DNA from: CAWIHS01 sp963836005
GTDB taxonomy: Bacteria; Pseudomonadota; Gammaproteobacteria; GRL18
Length of the DNA stretch: 64,000 bases
Assembly (NCBI GenBank): GCA_963836005.1
Contig: CAWIHS010000002.1
Span: 496,001 to 560,000 of the forward strand
Reading direction: 5' to 3'
Positions 8,369 through 16,306 of the stretch are shown here, one piece after another; the first letter of the stretch is position 1; the number at the start of each line of letters is the position of its first letter. Under the pieces are notes generated by a model. That model saw only the letters and a program-made list of their open reading frames with translations. It did not search any database and had not been told where the DNA came from. Made by a program: the position numbers and the translations under genes.

Positions 8369-10396
8369 ATGAAGTTAAAAACATATATTTTTCGCTGGGT
8401 AACCCTGGTAACATTGTTACCAGCCACAGTGCTGGGTCTGCTTGCAACCTATTATGTGCAAAATCGTTATTACCAGGCTGCCGAGGATAAAATCCAGGAC
8501 AATCTGAATAATATTGCGGCTGAAATTACCCGCAGTATGCAGGCAGATTTAAAACTGATCATCAAATTGCCGGAGGCCGAAGCGTTTCAACAATTTTTAC
8601 CGGTATTAGACTATGCGGTCAGCTCTACCAGGCATCCTCAGTATCATCAGCGACTAGCGATCATAAACCGTTTTTTAGAACAATATCAGACTGTTACTTC
8701 CACATTTGATACGTTCAGACTGCTGGATATACGAGGCAATACTGTGCTCAAGGTACGTTCCGGGAAACAGAGCCGTACGCACTATGACGGGTTTGACCCT
8801 TATCCAATCATGGACAAGGAAATACTGGATATGGAACATATCGCATTATTGTCTCAACTGCCTGCGGACAGTGTCAGTTTTATTGAATTACCGCAAACCC
8901 GGGAGGAACTGGGCAGTGAAAACAACCTGGTTATTCCTGACGCGGTTATGCCGTTGTATTATCGACAGCAAAGAGTCGGCTATCTGTCGGCCAATCTTAA
9001 TGGCGATAAAATTGATCTGTTGCTGGAACTTGCGGCCAGAATCTACGCTGGCCGAATGATCATTATTGAAGTGGATGAAGATAACTCGCTGCGTAATGGG
9101 CAAATACTCTATGACGATAAAGATCTGCTGCGCTTCACACACCTTAAATCTACTTCAGAGCGTATCCAGAATCTGGATAACGGTTTATTGTGGAATGCCT
9201 TTCAGTTACAGCCTTTCGGCTATGTGGCCAATAAAGAGAAGCAAAAACATTATTATTATATAGAATATTTTCCCTACCTTGAATCTTTAACCTCCTGGAT
9301 CATTGCCAGTGAGATTGATGATCAATCTTTTACATCTCCCTTCAAGGATATTCGTCTTGGCATCTGGCTATTAGCAGGCACTGCACTGTTTACCAGTTTG
9401 TTTCTGGCACATTTTGCATCAAGATCTATTTCGCAGCCAATTATGAAACTGGCAGAGAATCTGAAAAGCTATGCAGATGGAAAGCAGTCATCTGCTATCA
9501 GCAGTCCTCTGGATGAGCTGCAGCAGTCATCGGATTCATTCAGTTATATGGCTAAAACGCTGGAACAGGAAAAACAGGAACGTCTCAAGATCGAAGATAT
9601 GCTGCTGCGAAATGCCAAACTGGCCAGCCTGGGCCAGATGGCCGCTGGCATAGGCCATGAAATCAATAACCCGTTGAATAATATCCGCTCTTTATCAAAA
9701 CTGATCAAAAGAGAACTCGCAAAGATTCTGCAGAATGATAGGGCTGTCTGCGATGCCGGTCGACGCAAAGAACTAGGTTGTGGAAATAGTCTGCAACTGG
9801 TTATTGAAGATGTCCAGTCACTCGATGAAGAGGTCGTCAGGGCATCGGAAATCGTCCAGGGGGTTTTGAATTTTGCGCGGCAGATCCCTGGCAAGGCATT
9901 TAATCAGCTTGATCTGGTTGCGCTGCTGCTCAGTTCGAAGAGTCTGGTTAAACAGCAGGCGAAACAAAAACAGGTTCTTTTGAGCGATAATTTGTCTGAG
10001 TTTTCAGGTTGTGATGAAAATCCTGATGCATGCCTGCAGATTTCTGGTGATACGGGCAAATTACAGCAAGCACTGGTTAATCTGCTGCTGAATGCGATAC
10101 AGGCCAGTCCTGATAACGCCCAAGTTGAGTTGAAGCTGAAACTCCTGCAGGATCATCAGCAGGAGTCGGTCATCGTGACTATCAGGGACTATGGTGAAGG
10201 GATAGACAGCAGCGTGATGGATCAGATTTTTGATCCATTTTTTACCACCAAGCCTGTGGGTCAAGGTACTGGTTTAGGTTTATCTATCTCGCTGGGTATC
10301 ATTCTCAATCATGGCGGAACGCTGAACATCACCAATGCTGAAGGTGGTGGCGCACTGGTACTGTTAACGCTACCCAGAGCTGCCAACATCATTTAA
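8369..10396 (+). CDS. Sensor histidine kinase (NtrB-type output), partner of sigma54 regulator
   Basis: 675-residue membrane sensor. One helix near residues 8-28, an extracytoplasmic sensor of about 300 residues (dCache-like, my inference), a second helix near 333-353, then a HAMP-like linker. The kinase core carries H-box GIGHEINNPLNNIRSL with phospho-acceptor His430. The ATP domain has the N-box around Asn575 (NLLLNAIQAS), DYGEGID, FDPFFTTKP and GQGTGLGLSIS. It stops 11 bp before the sigma54 activator gene, so the two are co-expressed, and soxYZ follows. The ligand is unknown; a sulfur compound is a guess from context. Confidence 0.9.
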   Translation: MKLKTYIFRWVTLVTLLPATVLGLLATYYVQNRYYQAAEDKIQDNLNNIAAEITRSMQADLKLIIKLPEAEAFQQFLPVLDYAVSSTRHPQYHQRLAIINRFLEQYQTVTSTFDTFRLLDIRGNTVLKVRSGKQSRTHYDGFDPYPIMDKEILDMEHIALLSQLPADSVSFIELPQTREELGSENNLVIPDAVMPLYYRQQRVGYLSANLNGDKIDLLLELAARIYAGRMIIIEVDEDNSLRNGQILYDDKDLLRFTHLKSTSERIQNLDNGLLWNAFQLQPFGYVANKEKQKHYYYIEYFPYLESLTSWIIASEIDDQSFTSPFKDIRLGIWLLAGTALFTSLFLAHFASRSISQPIMKLAENLKSYADGKQSSAISSPLDELQQSSDSFSYMAKTLEQEKQERLKIEDMLLRNAKLASLGQMAAGIGHEINNPLNNIRSLSKLIKRELAKILQNDRAVCDAGRRKELGCGNSLQLVIEDVQSLDEEVVRASEIVQGVLNFARQIPGKAFNQLDLVALLLSSKSLVKQQAKQKQVLLSDNLSEFSGCDENPDACLQISGDTGKLQQALVNLLLNAIQASPDNAQVELKLKLLQDHQQESVIVTIRDYGEGIDSSVMDQIFDPFFTTKPVGQGTGLGLSISLGIILNHGGTLNITNAEGGGALVLLTLPRAANII

Positions 10397-10407
10397 AATT
10401 AATCCTG

Positions 10408-11754
10408 ATGACTAAAAAACTGATAATTATAGATGATGAACCCAAAGCAGGGCGACTGATACAGCGTTACCTGGAAGATGAGTATGAATGCCGCATTTTT
10501 CAGGATCCTGTTGAGGCCATCGCCATGTTTACCGCAGAGGGTGCGGATTTGGTGATCACCGATATGCAGATGCCGAATTTGACTGGAACGCAGGTGCTGA
10601 CGCAGATTCGTCAACTCGATCAGCAGATCCCGGTGATTATTATTACCGCCTATTCCAGTGTGGACAACGCTATTGAAGCATTGCGCCTTGGAGCGACTGA
10701 TTTTGTCAAAAAGCCGTTTGATATTGAAGAACTGAAAATCATTATCGGCAAAGCCCTGGATGTGTCTTTGCTGAAAGCAGAAAATAAACGCCTCAAGGCG
10801 CATTTGCAGGCTCAGCAGGATGAACGTTACCGTCTGGTGGGTACGAGTGAGAAAATGCAGAAAATCTATGCCGTGATACAGCGTATTGCTGATATTCGCT
10901 GTAATGTCATTATTGAGGGTGAATCCGGAACCGGGAAAGAACTGGTTGCCAGAGCCATCCACTTTCAGAGTCAGTCAGCCGACAGGCCTTTTATTGTTAT
11001 TGATTGCGGTGCCCTGACTGACAGCCTGCTGCAAAGTGAACTATTCGGTTATGAAAAAGGCGCCTTTACCGGTGCCAATAAACAAAAAAAAGGCTTATTG
11101 GAAACGGCATCAGGCGGCACCCTGTTTCTCGATGAAATCTGTAATATTTCAGATAATATGCAGACCAAATTATTGCGTGTGGTACAGGAGCAGCAGATCA
11201 CACGGGTGGGCGGACTTGAAAGTATTGATATTGATGTGCGTTTTGTCGTTGCTACCAATCAGCCCATGGATCAGATGGTTCGTGAAGGTAAGTTCCGTCA
11301 CGATCTGTACCATCGATTAAATGTGATCAATATTCAGATGCCGCCGCTGCGGGAGCGTATGGAAGATTTACCGCTCTTGACCGACATGCTGATCAAGCGT
11401 TATGTGAGCAAATACAAACGTAACATTAGCGGCTTTAACCGCAAATCATTAGCCTGGATGCAGCATTACCACTGGCCGGGGAATATCCGGGAATTAGGAA
11501 ATATCATAGAGCGAAGTGTAGCATTGTCTGACAATGAGATTTTAAACCTGGATGAAGTTCCGAAAGCGGTTGATGCGCCTTTCAGCCTGGATAATCAGCT
11601 GCTTGATGCTGACCAGCCAACCCTGGCAGAACTGGAAAAGCGCTATATTTTGAAAATGCTGGAACAGTATGCCGGCAACCGCGAACAGACGGCGCAGATC
11701 CTTGGCATCAATAAATCAACCTTATGGCGAAAAATGAAAGAATATAGTGAATGA
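10408..11754 (+). CDS. Sigma54-dependent response regulator (NtrC family)
   Basis: 448 residues, three domains. Receiver 4-120 with phospho-acceptor Asp52 (VITDMQMPN) and Lys near KKPFD. AAA+ domain about 145-380 with Walker A GESGTGKE (171-178), the sigma54-contacting loop GAFTGA (218-223), Walker B GGTLFLDEI and the arginine-finger region. C-terminal Fis-type helix-turn-helix ending REQTAQILGINKSTLWRKM. All residues needed for a working bacterial enhancer-binding protein are present. The gene follows its kinase by 11 bp and precedes soxYZ, which has a -24/-12 promoter, so soxYZ is the likely target. Confidence 0.95.
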   Translation: MTKKLIIIDDEPKAGRLIQRYLEDEYECRIFQDPVEAIAMFTAEGADLVITDMQMPNLTGTQVLTQIRQLDQQIPVIIITAYSSVDNAIEALRLGATDFVKKPFDIEELKIIIGKALDVSLLKAENKRLKAHLQAQQDERYRLVGTSEKMQKIYAVIQRIADIRCNVIIEGESGTGKELVARAIHFQSQSADRPFIVIDCGALTDSLLQSELFGYEKGAFTGANKQKKGLLETASGGTLFLDEICNISDNMQTKLLRVVQEQQITRVGGLESIDIDVRFVVATNQPMDQMVREGKFRHDLYHRLNVINIQMPPLRERMEDLPLLTDMLIKRYVSKYKRNISGFNRKSLAWMQHYHWPGNIRELGNIIERSVALSDNEILNLDEVPKAVDAPFSLDNQLLDADQPTLAELEKRYILKMLEQYAGNREQTAQILGINKSTLWRKMKEYSE

Positions 11755-11773
11755 ATCAGGTTTGTTTTGTTTA

Positions 11774-11807
11774 TATATTGCAATTTGCATTTTGAGTTTG
11801 CAATATA
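11774..11807. promoter_or_regulatory. Candidate activator binding site (UAS) for the sigma54 regulator
   Basis: A perfect 10-bp inverted repeat, TATATTGCAA at 11774-11783 and TTGCAATATA at 11798-11807, with a 14-bp spacer. Its centre is about 110 bp before the start point predicted from the -24/-12 promoter at 11875, the usual distance for NtrC-family activators. It also starts 20 bp after the regulator's stop, but it is too AT-rich to be a good terminator. Confidence 0.55.
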
Positions 11808-11874
11808 ACATGCCTGACAGTGACTTCAAAAAGCATAAAATTATAAGTATCTGATATTTAGTATAATTAATTGT

Positions 11875-11890
11875 TGGCATAAAATGTGCT
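11875..11890 (+). promoter_or_regulatory. Sigma54 (-24/-12) promoter of soxYZ
   Basis: TGGCATAAAATGTGCT matches the sigma54 consensus (TGGCAC, then the -12 TTGCW) with the GG and GC doublets at the required spacing; the main departures are T for C at the sixth base and G for T in the -12 box. Transcription would start near 11901, about 107 bp before soxY. It lies directly downstream of a gene for a complete sigma54 activator. Confidence 0.65.
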
Positions 11891-12007
11891 CTAGTTCACG
11901 CTAGAGTTCACTTAAGATTAATCAGTGTCTCTAGAAATTTTGTACCTGAACCGTGCAGATAAGACTATTTCTAGAAGATACTCACTAACAGATGGAAGTA
12001 GATAAAA

Positions 12008-12478
12008 ATGCAACGTAGATTTTTTCTCAAAAGTACATTAGCTTCAAGTGCTGTAGCAATGGCGGCAACAAGCGGACTGCTGGTTCCTGGCCAGGTTTTA
12101 GCTTTAGCAGAGTGGAATAAAGCGGCCTTTGATGCAAAAGACGTTCAGTCAGCTATGAAAGGTGCAGTGGGTTCAGACCTGACTGATGCCAGTGATAAAG
12201 TCAATATCAAGGCCCCTGATATTGCTGAAAATGGAGCGGTGGTTCCAGTTACTATCAGTACTACTTTGCCTGATGTGAAAAGTATTACAATCATTTCTGA
12301 AAAGAACGGTACACCGCTGATTGCCAAGTACAACCTGGGTGCTACAGCAGAGCCTTTTATTTCTACTCGAATTAAAATGGGTAAAACTTCAAATGTCATC
12401 GCTGTCTGTGAATCCGGCGGTAAGCTGTACAGTAATAGAAAAGAAGTTAAAGTCACCATTGGCGGTTGTGGCGGTTAA
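12008..12478 (+). CDS. soxY: Thiosulfate oxidation carrier protein SoxY
   Basis: SoxY carries sulfur intermediates covalently on a C-terminal cysteine in the periplasm during thiosulfate oxidation. 156 residues, with a twin-arginine-type signal MQRRFFLKSTLASSAVAMAA. The protein ends TIGGCGG, the carrier motif, with the cysteine third from the end. The Ig-like middle contains NIKAPDIAENGAVVPV, typical of SoxY. It is followed 117 bp later by soxZ. A palindrome GCACTG/CAGTGC at 12507-12524 lies between them. Expression is probably sigma54-dependent. Confidence 0.96.
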   Translation: MQRRFFLKSTLASSAVAMAATSGLLVPGQVLALAEWNKAAFDAKDVQSAMKGAVGSDLTDASDKVNIKAPDIAENGAVVPVTISTTLPDVKSITIISEKNGTPLIAKYNLGATAEPFISTRIKMGKTSNVIAVCESGGKLYSNRKEVKVTIGGCGG

Positions 12479-12595
12479 TAACCGAACAATTTAAATGTGT
12501 TAGATTGGCACTGAATATACAGTGCTGCTTTAAAGAATGAGCAAGTCTGCATCGACGATGATGCTGGACTTCTGAACAAACAGGTAGACACGAAA

Positions 12596-12913
12596 ATGGC
12601 TAAGAGTTCAATCAAGATCCGTGCAAAAGCAAAAGATGGTATCGCTACAGTTAAGGCGTTGATCAGTCACAAAATGGAAACTGGTTTACGTAAAGACAAG
12701 AAAACCGGTGAAGTTATTCCCGCTGAATTTATCCAGAGCGTTCTCTGCACCCATAACGGTGCTGACGTACTGGATGCAGAATGGGGTGTAGCCATCTCTA
12801 AAAATCCTTATATTTCATATAAGTTCAAAGATGCCAAGGCGGGTGATACCGTTACATTAACCTGGCATGATAATATGGGCAAAAGTGATTCTCTGGAAAC
12901 CAAGATCAAGTAA
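12596..12913 (+). CDS. soxZ: Thiosulfate oxidation carrier complex protein SoxZ
   Basis: 105 residues and no signal peptide, as usual: SoxZ is exported bound to SoxY. Family features are the start SIKIRAKAKDGIATVKALI, SHKMETGLRKDKKTGEVIP, WGVAISKNPYISYKFKDAK and the final beta strand GDTVTLTWHDNMGKSD. SoxYZ is the platform on which SoxXA, SoxB and others act. None of those partners is in this window, so they must be elsewhere. A strong hairpin follows at 12975. Confidence 0.96.
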   Translation: MAKSSIKIRAKAKDGIATVKALISHKMETGLRKDKKTGEVIPAEFIQSVLCTHNGADVLDAEWGVAISKNPYISYKFKDAKAGDTVTLTWHDNMGKSDSLETKIK

Positions 12914-12974
12914 GATTTGATCATCCGTCAACAAATGACCAGCTACTGATAAGCACCTTTGAGGTTCTGGTAAC

Positions 12975-13013
12975 AAAAAAGGCGTAATCAATGATGTTGA
13001 TTACGCCTTTTTT
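12975..13013 (+). terminator. Strong rho-independent terminator after soxZ
   Basis: A 17-bp perfect stem, with left arm AAAAAAGGCGTAATCAA (12975-12991), a 5-base loop, and the complementary right arm ending in six T (12997-13013). The A-run on the left means it could work in both directions. It ends the soxYZ unit and separates it from cyaY. Confidence 0.92.
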
Positions 13014-13140
13014 CGTTGTCTATTTTTTAGGAGGATTTTCCACGCAGTAGTTTAAGTATATTCTAATATTTTGTGTTTTAAACTGTTCCGGTTTAAAATG
13101 CTTTTCCATTACTTTTAACGAGCCTGGTAATTTGTAAATC

Positions 13141-13479
13141 ATGACAGAAACAGAATTTAATGAACAAGTTGATGAAATCCTTATTCAAATAGAAGATGCT
13201 CTGGATGAACTGGATCAGGATATAGAATTAGAAACAGCCGCTGGTATTCTGACCATTATTATGCCGAATCAATCTCAGCTGATCATTAATCGCCAGGGCG
13301 TGGCCAGGCAACTATGGCTTGCGGCCCGGTCCGGCGGTTATCACTTTGATTATATTGAAGGCAATGAAAATAAAACCGCTGACTGGATCGATGAACGCAA
13401 TGGTGAACGTTTTATTGACACGCTGAACCGTTGCCTGTCGGAACAGGCCGGCTCTGATATTGAGCTTGACATACAGTAG
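13141..13479 (+). CDS. cyaY: Iron-sulfur cluster assembly frataxin homologue CyaY
   Basis: 112 residues, typical length. The acidic first helix (EDALDELDQDIELE) is the iron-binding face. The core has ANRQ-like LIINRQGVARQLWLAARSGG and HFDY, then W in TADWIDERNGERF. CyaY modulates IscS activity and Fe-S assembly in the cytoplasm. In Pseudomonas and E. coli cyaY is divergent from lptM/yifL; here a kinase-regulator-soxYZ block lies between them. Confidence 0.92.
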   Translation: MTETEFNEQVDEILIQIEDALDELDQDIELETAAGILTIIMPNQSQLIINRQGVARQLWLAARSGGYHFDYIEGNENKTADWIDERNGERFIDTLNRCLSEQAGSDIELDIQ

Positions 13480-13549
13480 CTATTCCGCGTATTCATCTTT
13501 TGCGTCCCGTTGTTGAACGATGACGACTTAACACAGGTATTTTTCTGCC

Positions 13550-14209
13550 ATGCTGGATAAAATAATTATTGATCCGTCGGGTGAACATAAGGCCAGTATT
13601 ATCTGGCTGCATGGTTTGGGAGCTGACGGGCATGACTTTGAATCTATAGTGCCTGAACTGCATTTACCTGCAGCGTTGGGAATTCGCTTTATTTTTCCTC
13701 ATGCACCCATGCAGCCCATTAGTATCAATAACGGCATGGTCATGCGCGGCTGGTATGACATCCGTTCATTGCAGCTGGATGAAACAGAAGATGTGGATGG
13801 CGTAGCCGATTCAGCCGTTCAATTGACACAATTAATCGAACAGGAACTTGCCGCGGGTATAGCCCCAGAACATATTATCCTCGCTGGTTTTTCTCAGGGG
13901 GGCGTGATTGCCTTACAAACAGCGTTAAGTTATAGCAAACCGCTTGGCGGAGTCATGGCGCTTTCATCCTATGTGGCCGATCAGGCTAATCTGGCGCAAC
14001 GGGTGAGCGATGCAAACAGCCAGTTAGCGATTTTGATGGTGCATGGTTTATATGATGATGTGGTCCCGCTTGAACTGGGATTTAAAAGCAGAACTCTGCT
14101 GGAGTCATTAAATTACTCTGTAGAATGGCATGAGTATCCCATGGCACATAATATTCATCCAGGTGAAATAAGGGTCATTGCGCGCTGGATTGAACGTGTT
14201 TTAAGTTGA
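13550..14209 (+). CDS. Alpha/beta hydrolase, carboxylesterase/phospholipase family
   Basis: 219 residues. N-terminal oxyanion segment IIWLHGLGADGHDFESI, the strand-loop FIFPHAPMQPISINNG and MRGWYDI are hallmarks of the small EstB-type carboxylesterases related to acyl-protein thioesterase. The nucleophile is Ser115 in GFSQGG, the acid is in HGLYDDVVP, and the histidine is in PMAHNIHP. Expected to be cytoplasmic and to act on short acyl esters. It follows cyaY by 70 bp on the same strand. Confidence 0.9.
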   Translation: MLDKIIIDPSGEHKASIIWLHGLGADGHDFESIVPELHLPAALGIRFIFPHAPMQPISINNGMVMRGWYDIRSLQLDETEDVDGVADSAVQLTQLIEQELAAGIAPEHIILAGFSQGGVIALQTALSYSKPLGGVMALSSYVADQANLAQRVSDANSQLAILMVHGLYDDVVPLELGFKSRTLLESLNYSVEWHEYPMAHNIHPGEIRVIARWIERVLS

Positions 14210-14226
14210 TTGAAGCCTGATTTTAT

Positions 14227-14583
14227 TTATTCACGCTGCTGGGCGACTAATAGAGCTTCAGGTACATAATGTTTGATGGCGGCGGGAAGTTCCAGGCAAA
14301 TACCGGGAATCGGCCTTACGGTCACCCAAAGTACATTCAGTTTCAAATTGAGATCGGCAAATACAATAGCCTTGCCGTAATGATGGAAAACCAGTTCAAG
14401 GGCCGCGATTTTCTGCTTTTGTATACTTTCCGGCTGCTTTGAGAGCTTGGGGATCAGCATCATAAAATCACTCAGTAATCTGCCATGACTGTCGCGGATG
14501 GGCGCACGTTTCCATAATGGTTCTGCTGGAGAAAGCGAATAAACAGACCGGGAAACGAATGTGTGTTTCTCATTACCTGCCAT
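14227..14583 (-). CDS. Conserved hypothetical protein, cytoplasmic
   Basis: 118 residues from ATG 14583, which has an AGGA ribosome site about 9 bases upstream; a TTG at 14601 would add six residues. No signal peptide or membrane helix. Readable features are SFMMLIPKLS-like and ALELVFHHYGKAIVFADLNL, then LNVLWVTVRPIPGICLELPA, which looks like a compact alpha/beta fold. I do not recognise the family. It converges with the esterase gene, with 17 bp between the stops. Confidence 0.6.
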   Translation of the reverse strand: MAGNEKHTFVSRSVYSLSPAEPLWKRAPIRDSHGRLLSDFMMLIPKLSKQPESIQKQKIAALELVFHHYGKAIVFADLNLKLNVLWVTVRPIPGICLELPAAIKHYVPEALLVAQQRE

Positions 14584-14622
14584 GTTCCTGTCCTGGTTCA
14601 AGGGGTTTGATCTTGATGCGTA

Positions 14623-14649
14623 AACCTGAATAACTCAGTTACTCAGGTT
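14623..14649. promoter_or_regulatory. 27-bp near-perfect palindrome, possible operator
   Basis: AACCTGA at 14623-14629 pairs with TCAGGTT at 14643-14649, and TAACT (14631-14635) pairs with AGTTA (14637-14641), leaving one mismatched pair and a single-base centre. It lies 40 bp upstream of the start of the hypothetical gene at 14583. The compact symmetry suits a dimeric repressor site; it has no T-run for termination. Confidence 0.45.
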
Positions 14650-14707
14650 CAGGTCTAAAAATACATGAACTCAGGATATAAATATAGCAGTTGTAATGGA
14701 ATAATAC

Positions 14708-14742
14708 AGCCCGCCCATCATCAGCTGATGCGCTGGCGGGCT
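14708..14742 (-). terminator. GC-rich hairpin overlapping the end of argH
   Basis: AGCCCGCC at 14708-14715 pairs with GGCGGGCT at 14735-14742. The argH stop lies within the 19-base loop, which itself contains the palindrome CATCAGCTGATG. On the reverse strand only GTATTATT follows the stem, so termination would be weak. Confidence 0.4.
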
Positions 14743-16112
14743 CTTTGTATTGCTGCCCTAACCTGCTGTGGTGCTGTGCCTCCCAGGTGATTACGCGCTG
14801 AAACCGAACCTTCCAACGTCAGTATATCAAAGACATCAACTTTGATTTGCGAGGAAAACTGCTGTAATTCCTGCAGGCTTAATTCGGCCAAATCCCGCTG
14901 CGTTTCAATACCCAGGCGCACGGCTTTGCCAACCACTTCATGTGCATCACGAAAAGGTACACCGGCCCTGACCAGATAATCTGCCAGGTCTGTGGCTGTG
15001 GAAAAACCTCGTCTCGCCGCTTCACGCATGGCTTGTTTATTGACTGTCACATGCCCCATCATATCAGCATAAACTTTTAAACAGCCCTTTAAGGTGTCAA
15101 CGGTATCAAACAGTGGTTCCTTGTCTTCCTGGTTGTCCTTGTTGTAAGCCAGCGGCTGTCCTTTCATGAGGGTCAGCAAGGCCACCAGATGCCCGTTGAC
15201 CCGGCCGGTTTTGCCGCGTACCAGTTCCGGTACATCGGGATTTTTCTTTTGCGGCATAATAGAAGAACCGGTACAGAAACTGTCGCTCAGTTCGATAAAG
15301 TTAAACTGGGCTGAAGCCCAGAGCACCAGTTCTTCTGAAAATCGCGACAGATGAGTCATTAACAGGGCGGCAATGGACGTTAATTCAATGGCAAAGTCAC
15401 GATCGCTGACCGCATCCAGCGAGTTTTCACAAACTCCGTCAAATTCGAGCAGCGAAGCGGTATATTCACGGTCAATGGGATAAGTGGTGCCGGCCAGTGC
15501 AGCGGCTCCCAAGGGCGATATATTCACTCGTTTGCGGCAGTCCTGCAGACGTGCATAATCACGCTGCAGATTTTCAAACCAGGCCATCATGTGATGGCCA
15601 AAAGTCACCGGCTGGGCTGTCTGCAAATGGGTAAAACCGGGCATAATGGTATCTGCTTCGCGTTCAGCGAGATCAAGAATCGCTGCTTGCAGGCGTCGCA
15701 GTTCCTGACTAATAGTGTCTATTTCATCTCGCAGGTAAAGACGGATATCGGTAGCAACCTGATCATTGCGAGAACGTCCGGTATGTAATTTCTTGCCAGT
15801 GGTTCCTATCAAATCGGTCAGTGCCGACTCGATATTCATATGCACATCTTCCAGTCCAATCGACCAGTTGAATTCACCGCATGCTATTTTTTCGCGTATC
15901 TTTCCAAGACCTGAAACAATGGCGTCTCGTTCGTCCTCGGTAAGAACGCCTGCCTTTGCGAGCATGGTAGCATGGGCAATAGAACCGGCGATATCCTGTT
16001 GATACATACGCTGGTCAAAACTGACCGAGGCAGTAAATGCTTCGACAAAGGCATCGGTCGGCTCTGTAAAACGGCCGTTCCAGGGTTTTTCGTTAGAATT
16101 ATCGGAAGACAT
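14721..16112 (-). CDS. argH: Argininosuccinate lyase
   Basis: Final step of arginine synthesis: argininosuccinate to arginine plus fumarate, cytoplasmic tetramer. 463 residues, normal length. Signatures: WNGRF near the N-terminus, HTGRSRNDQVATD, the catalytic-histidine region MPGFTHLQTAQPVTFGHH, and the fumarase-superfamily signature GSSIMPQKKNPD. The start ATG 16112 begins MSSDNSNEKPWNGRF. It is divergent from algZ, as in Pseudomonas. Confidence 0.96.
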   Translation of the reverse strand: MSSDNSNEKPWNGRFTEPTDAFVEAFTASVSFDQRMYQQDIAGSIAHATMLAKAGVLTEDERDAIVSGLGKIREKIACGEFNWSIGLEDVHMNIESALTDLIGTTGKKLHTGRSRNDQVATDIRLYLRDEIDTISQELRRLQAAILDLAEREADTIMPGFTHLQTAQPVTFGHHMMAWFENLQRDYARLQDCRKRVNISPLGAAALAGTTYPIDREYTASLLEFDGVCENSLDAVSDRDFAIELTSIAALLMTHLSRFSEELVLWASAQFNFIELSDSFCTGSSIMPQKKNPDVPELVRGKTGRVNGHLVALLTLMKGQPLAYNKDNQEDKEPLFDTVDTLKGCLKVYADMMGHVTVNKQAMREAARRGFSTATDLADYLVRAGVPFRDAHEVVGKAVRLGIETQRDLAELSLQELQQFSSQIKVDVFDILTLEGSVSARNHLGGTAPQQVRAAIQRARQRIS

Positions 16113-16306
16113 AGGTACTCATTTGCTGGGTGGAAAACAAGCTTCATTATACGCCTTATTACTTTAAAGCTGAATCAGCTAATTGGTTAATTTAGAAGAG
16201 AATTCACAGCTTTTATATTTCCATTACTCTAAACTGAATGAAACTGATTCAGTTATTAGCCACAGATTTCTGGATTGAGTAATGAACACTGAACGTAAAG
16301 AGAAAA

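Noticed and set aside
12507..12524. Second sigma54 promoter before soxZ (TTGGCAC)
   Set aside because: The -24 half is good but no GC doublet is found at the -12 spacing; it is better read as a palindrome GCACTG/CAGTGC.
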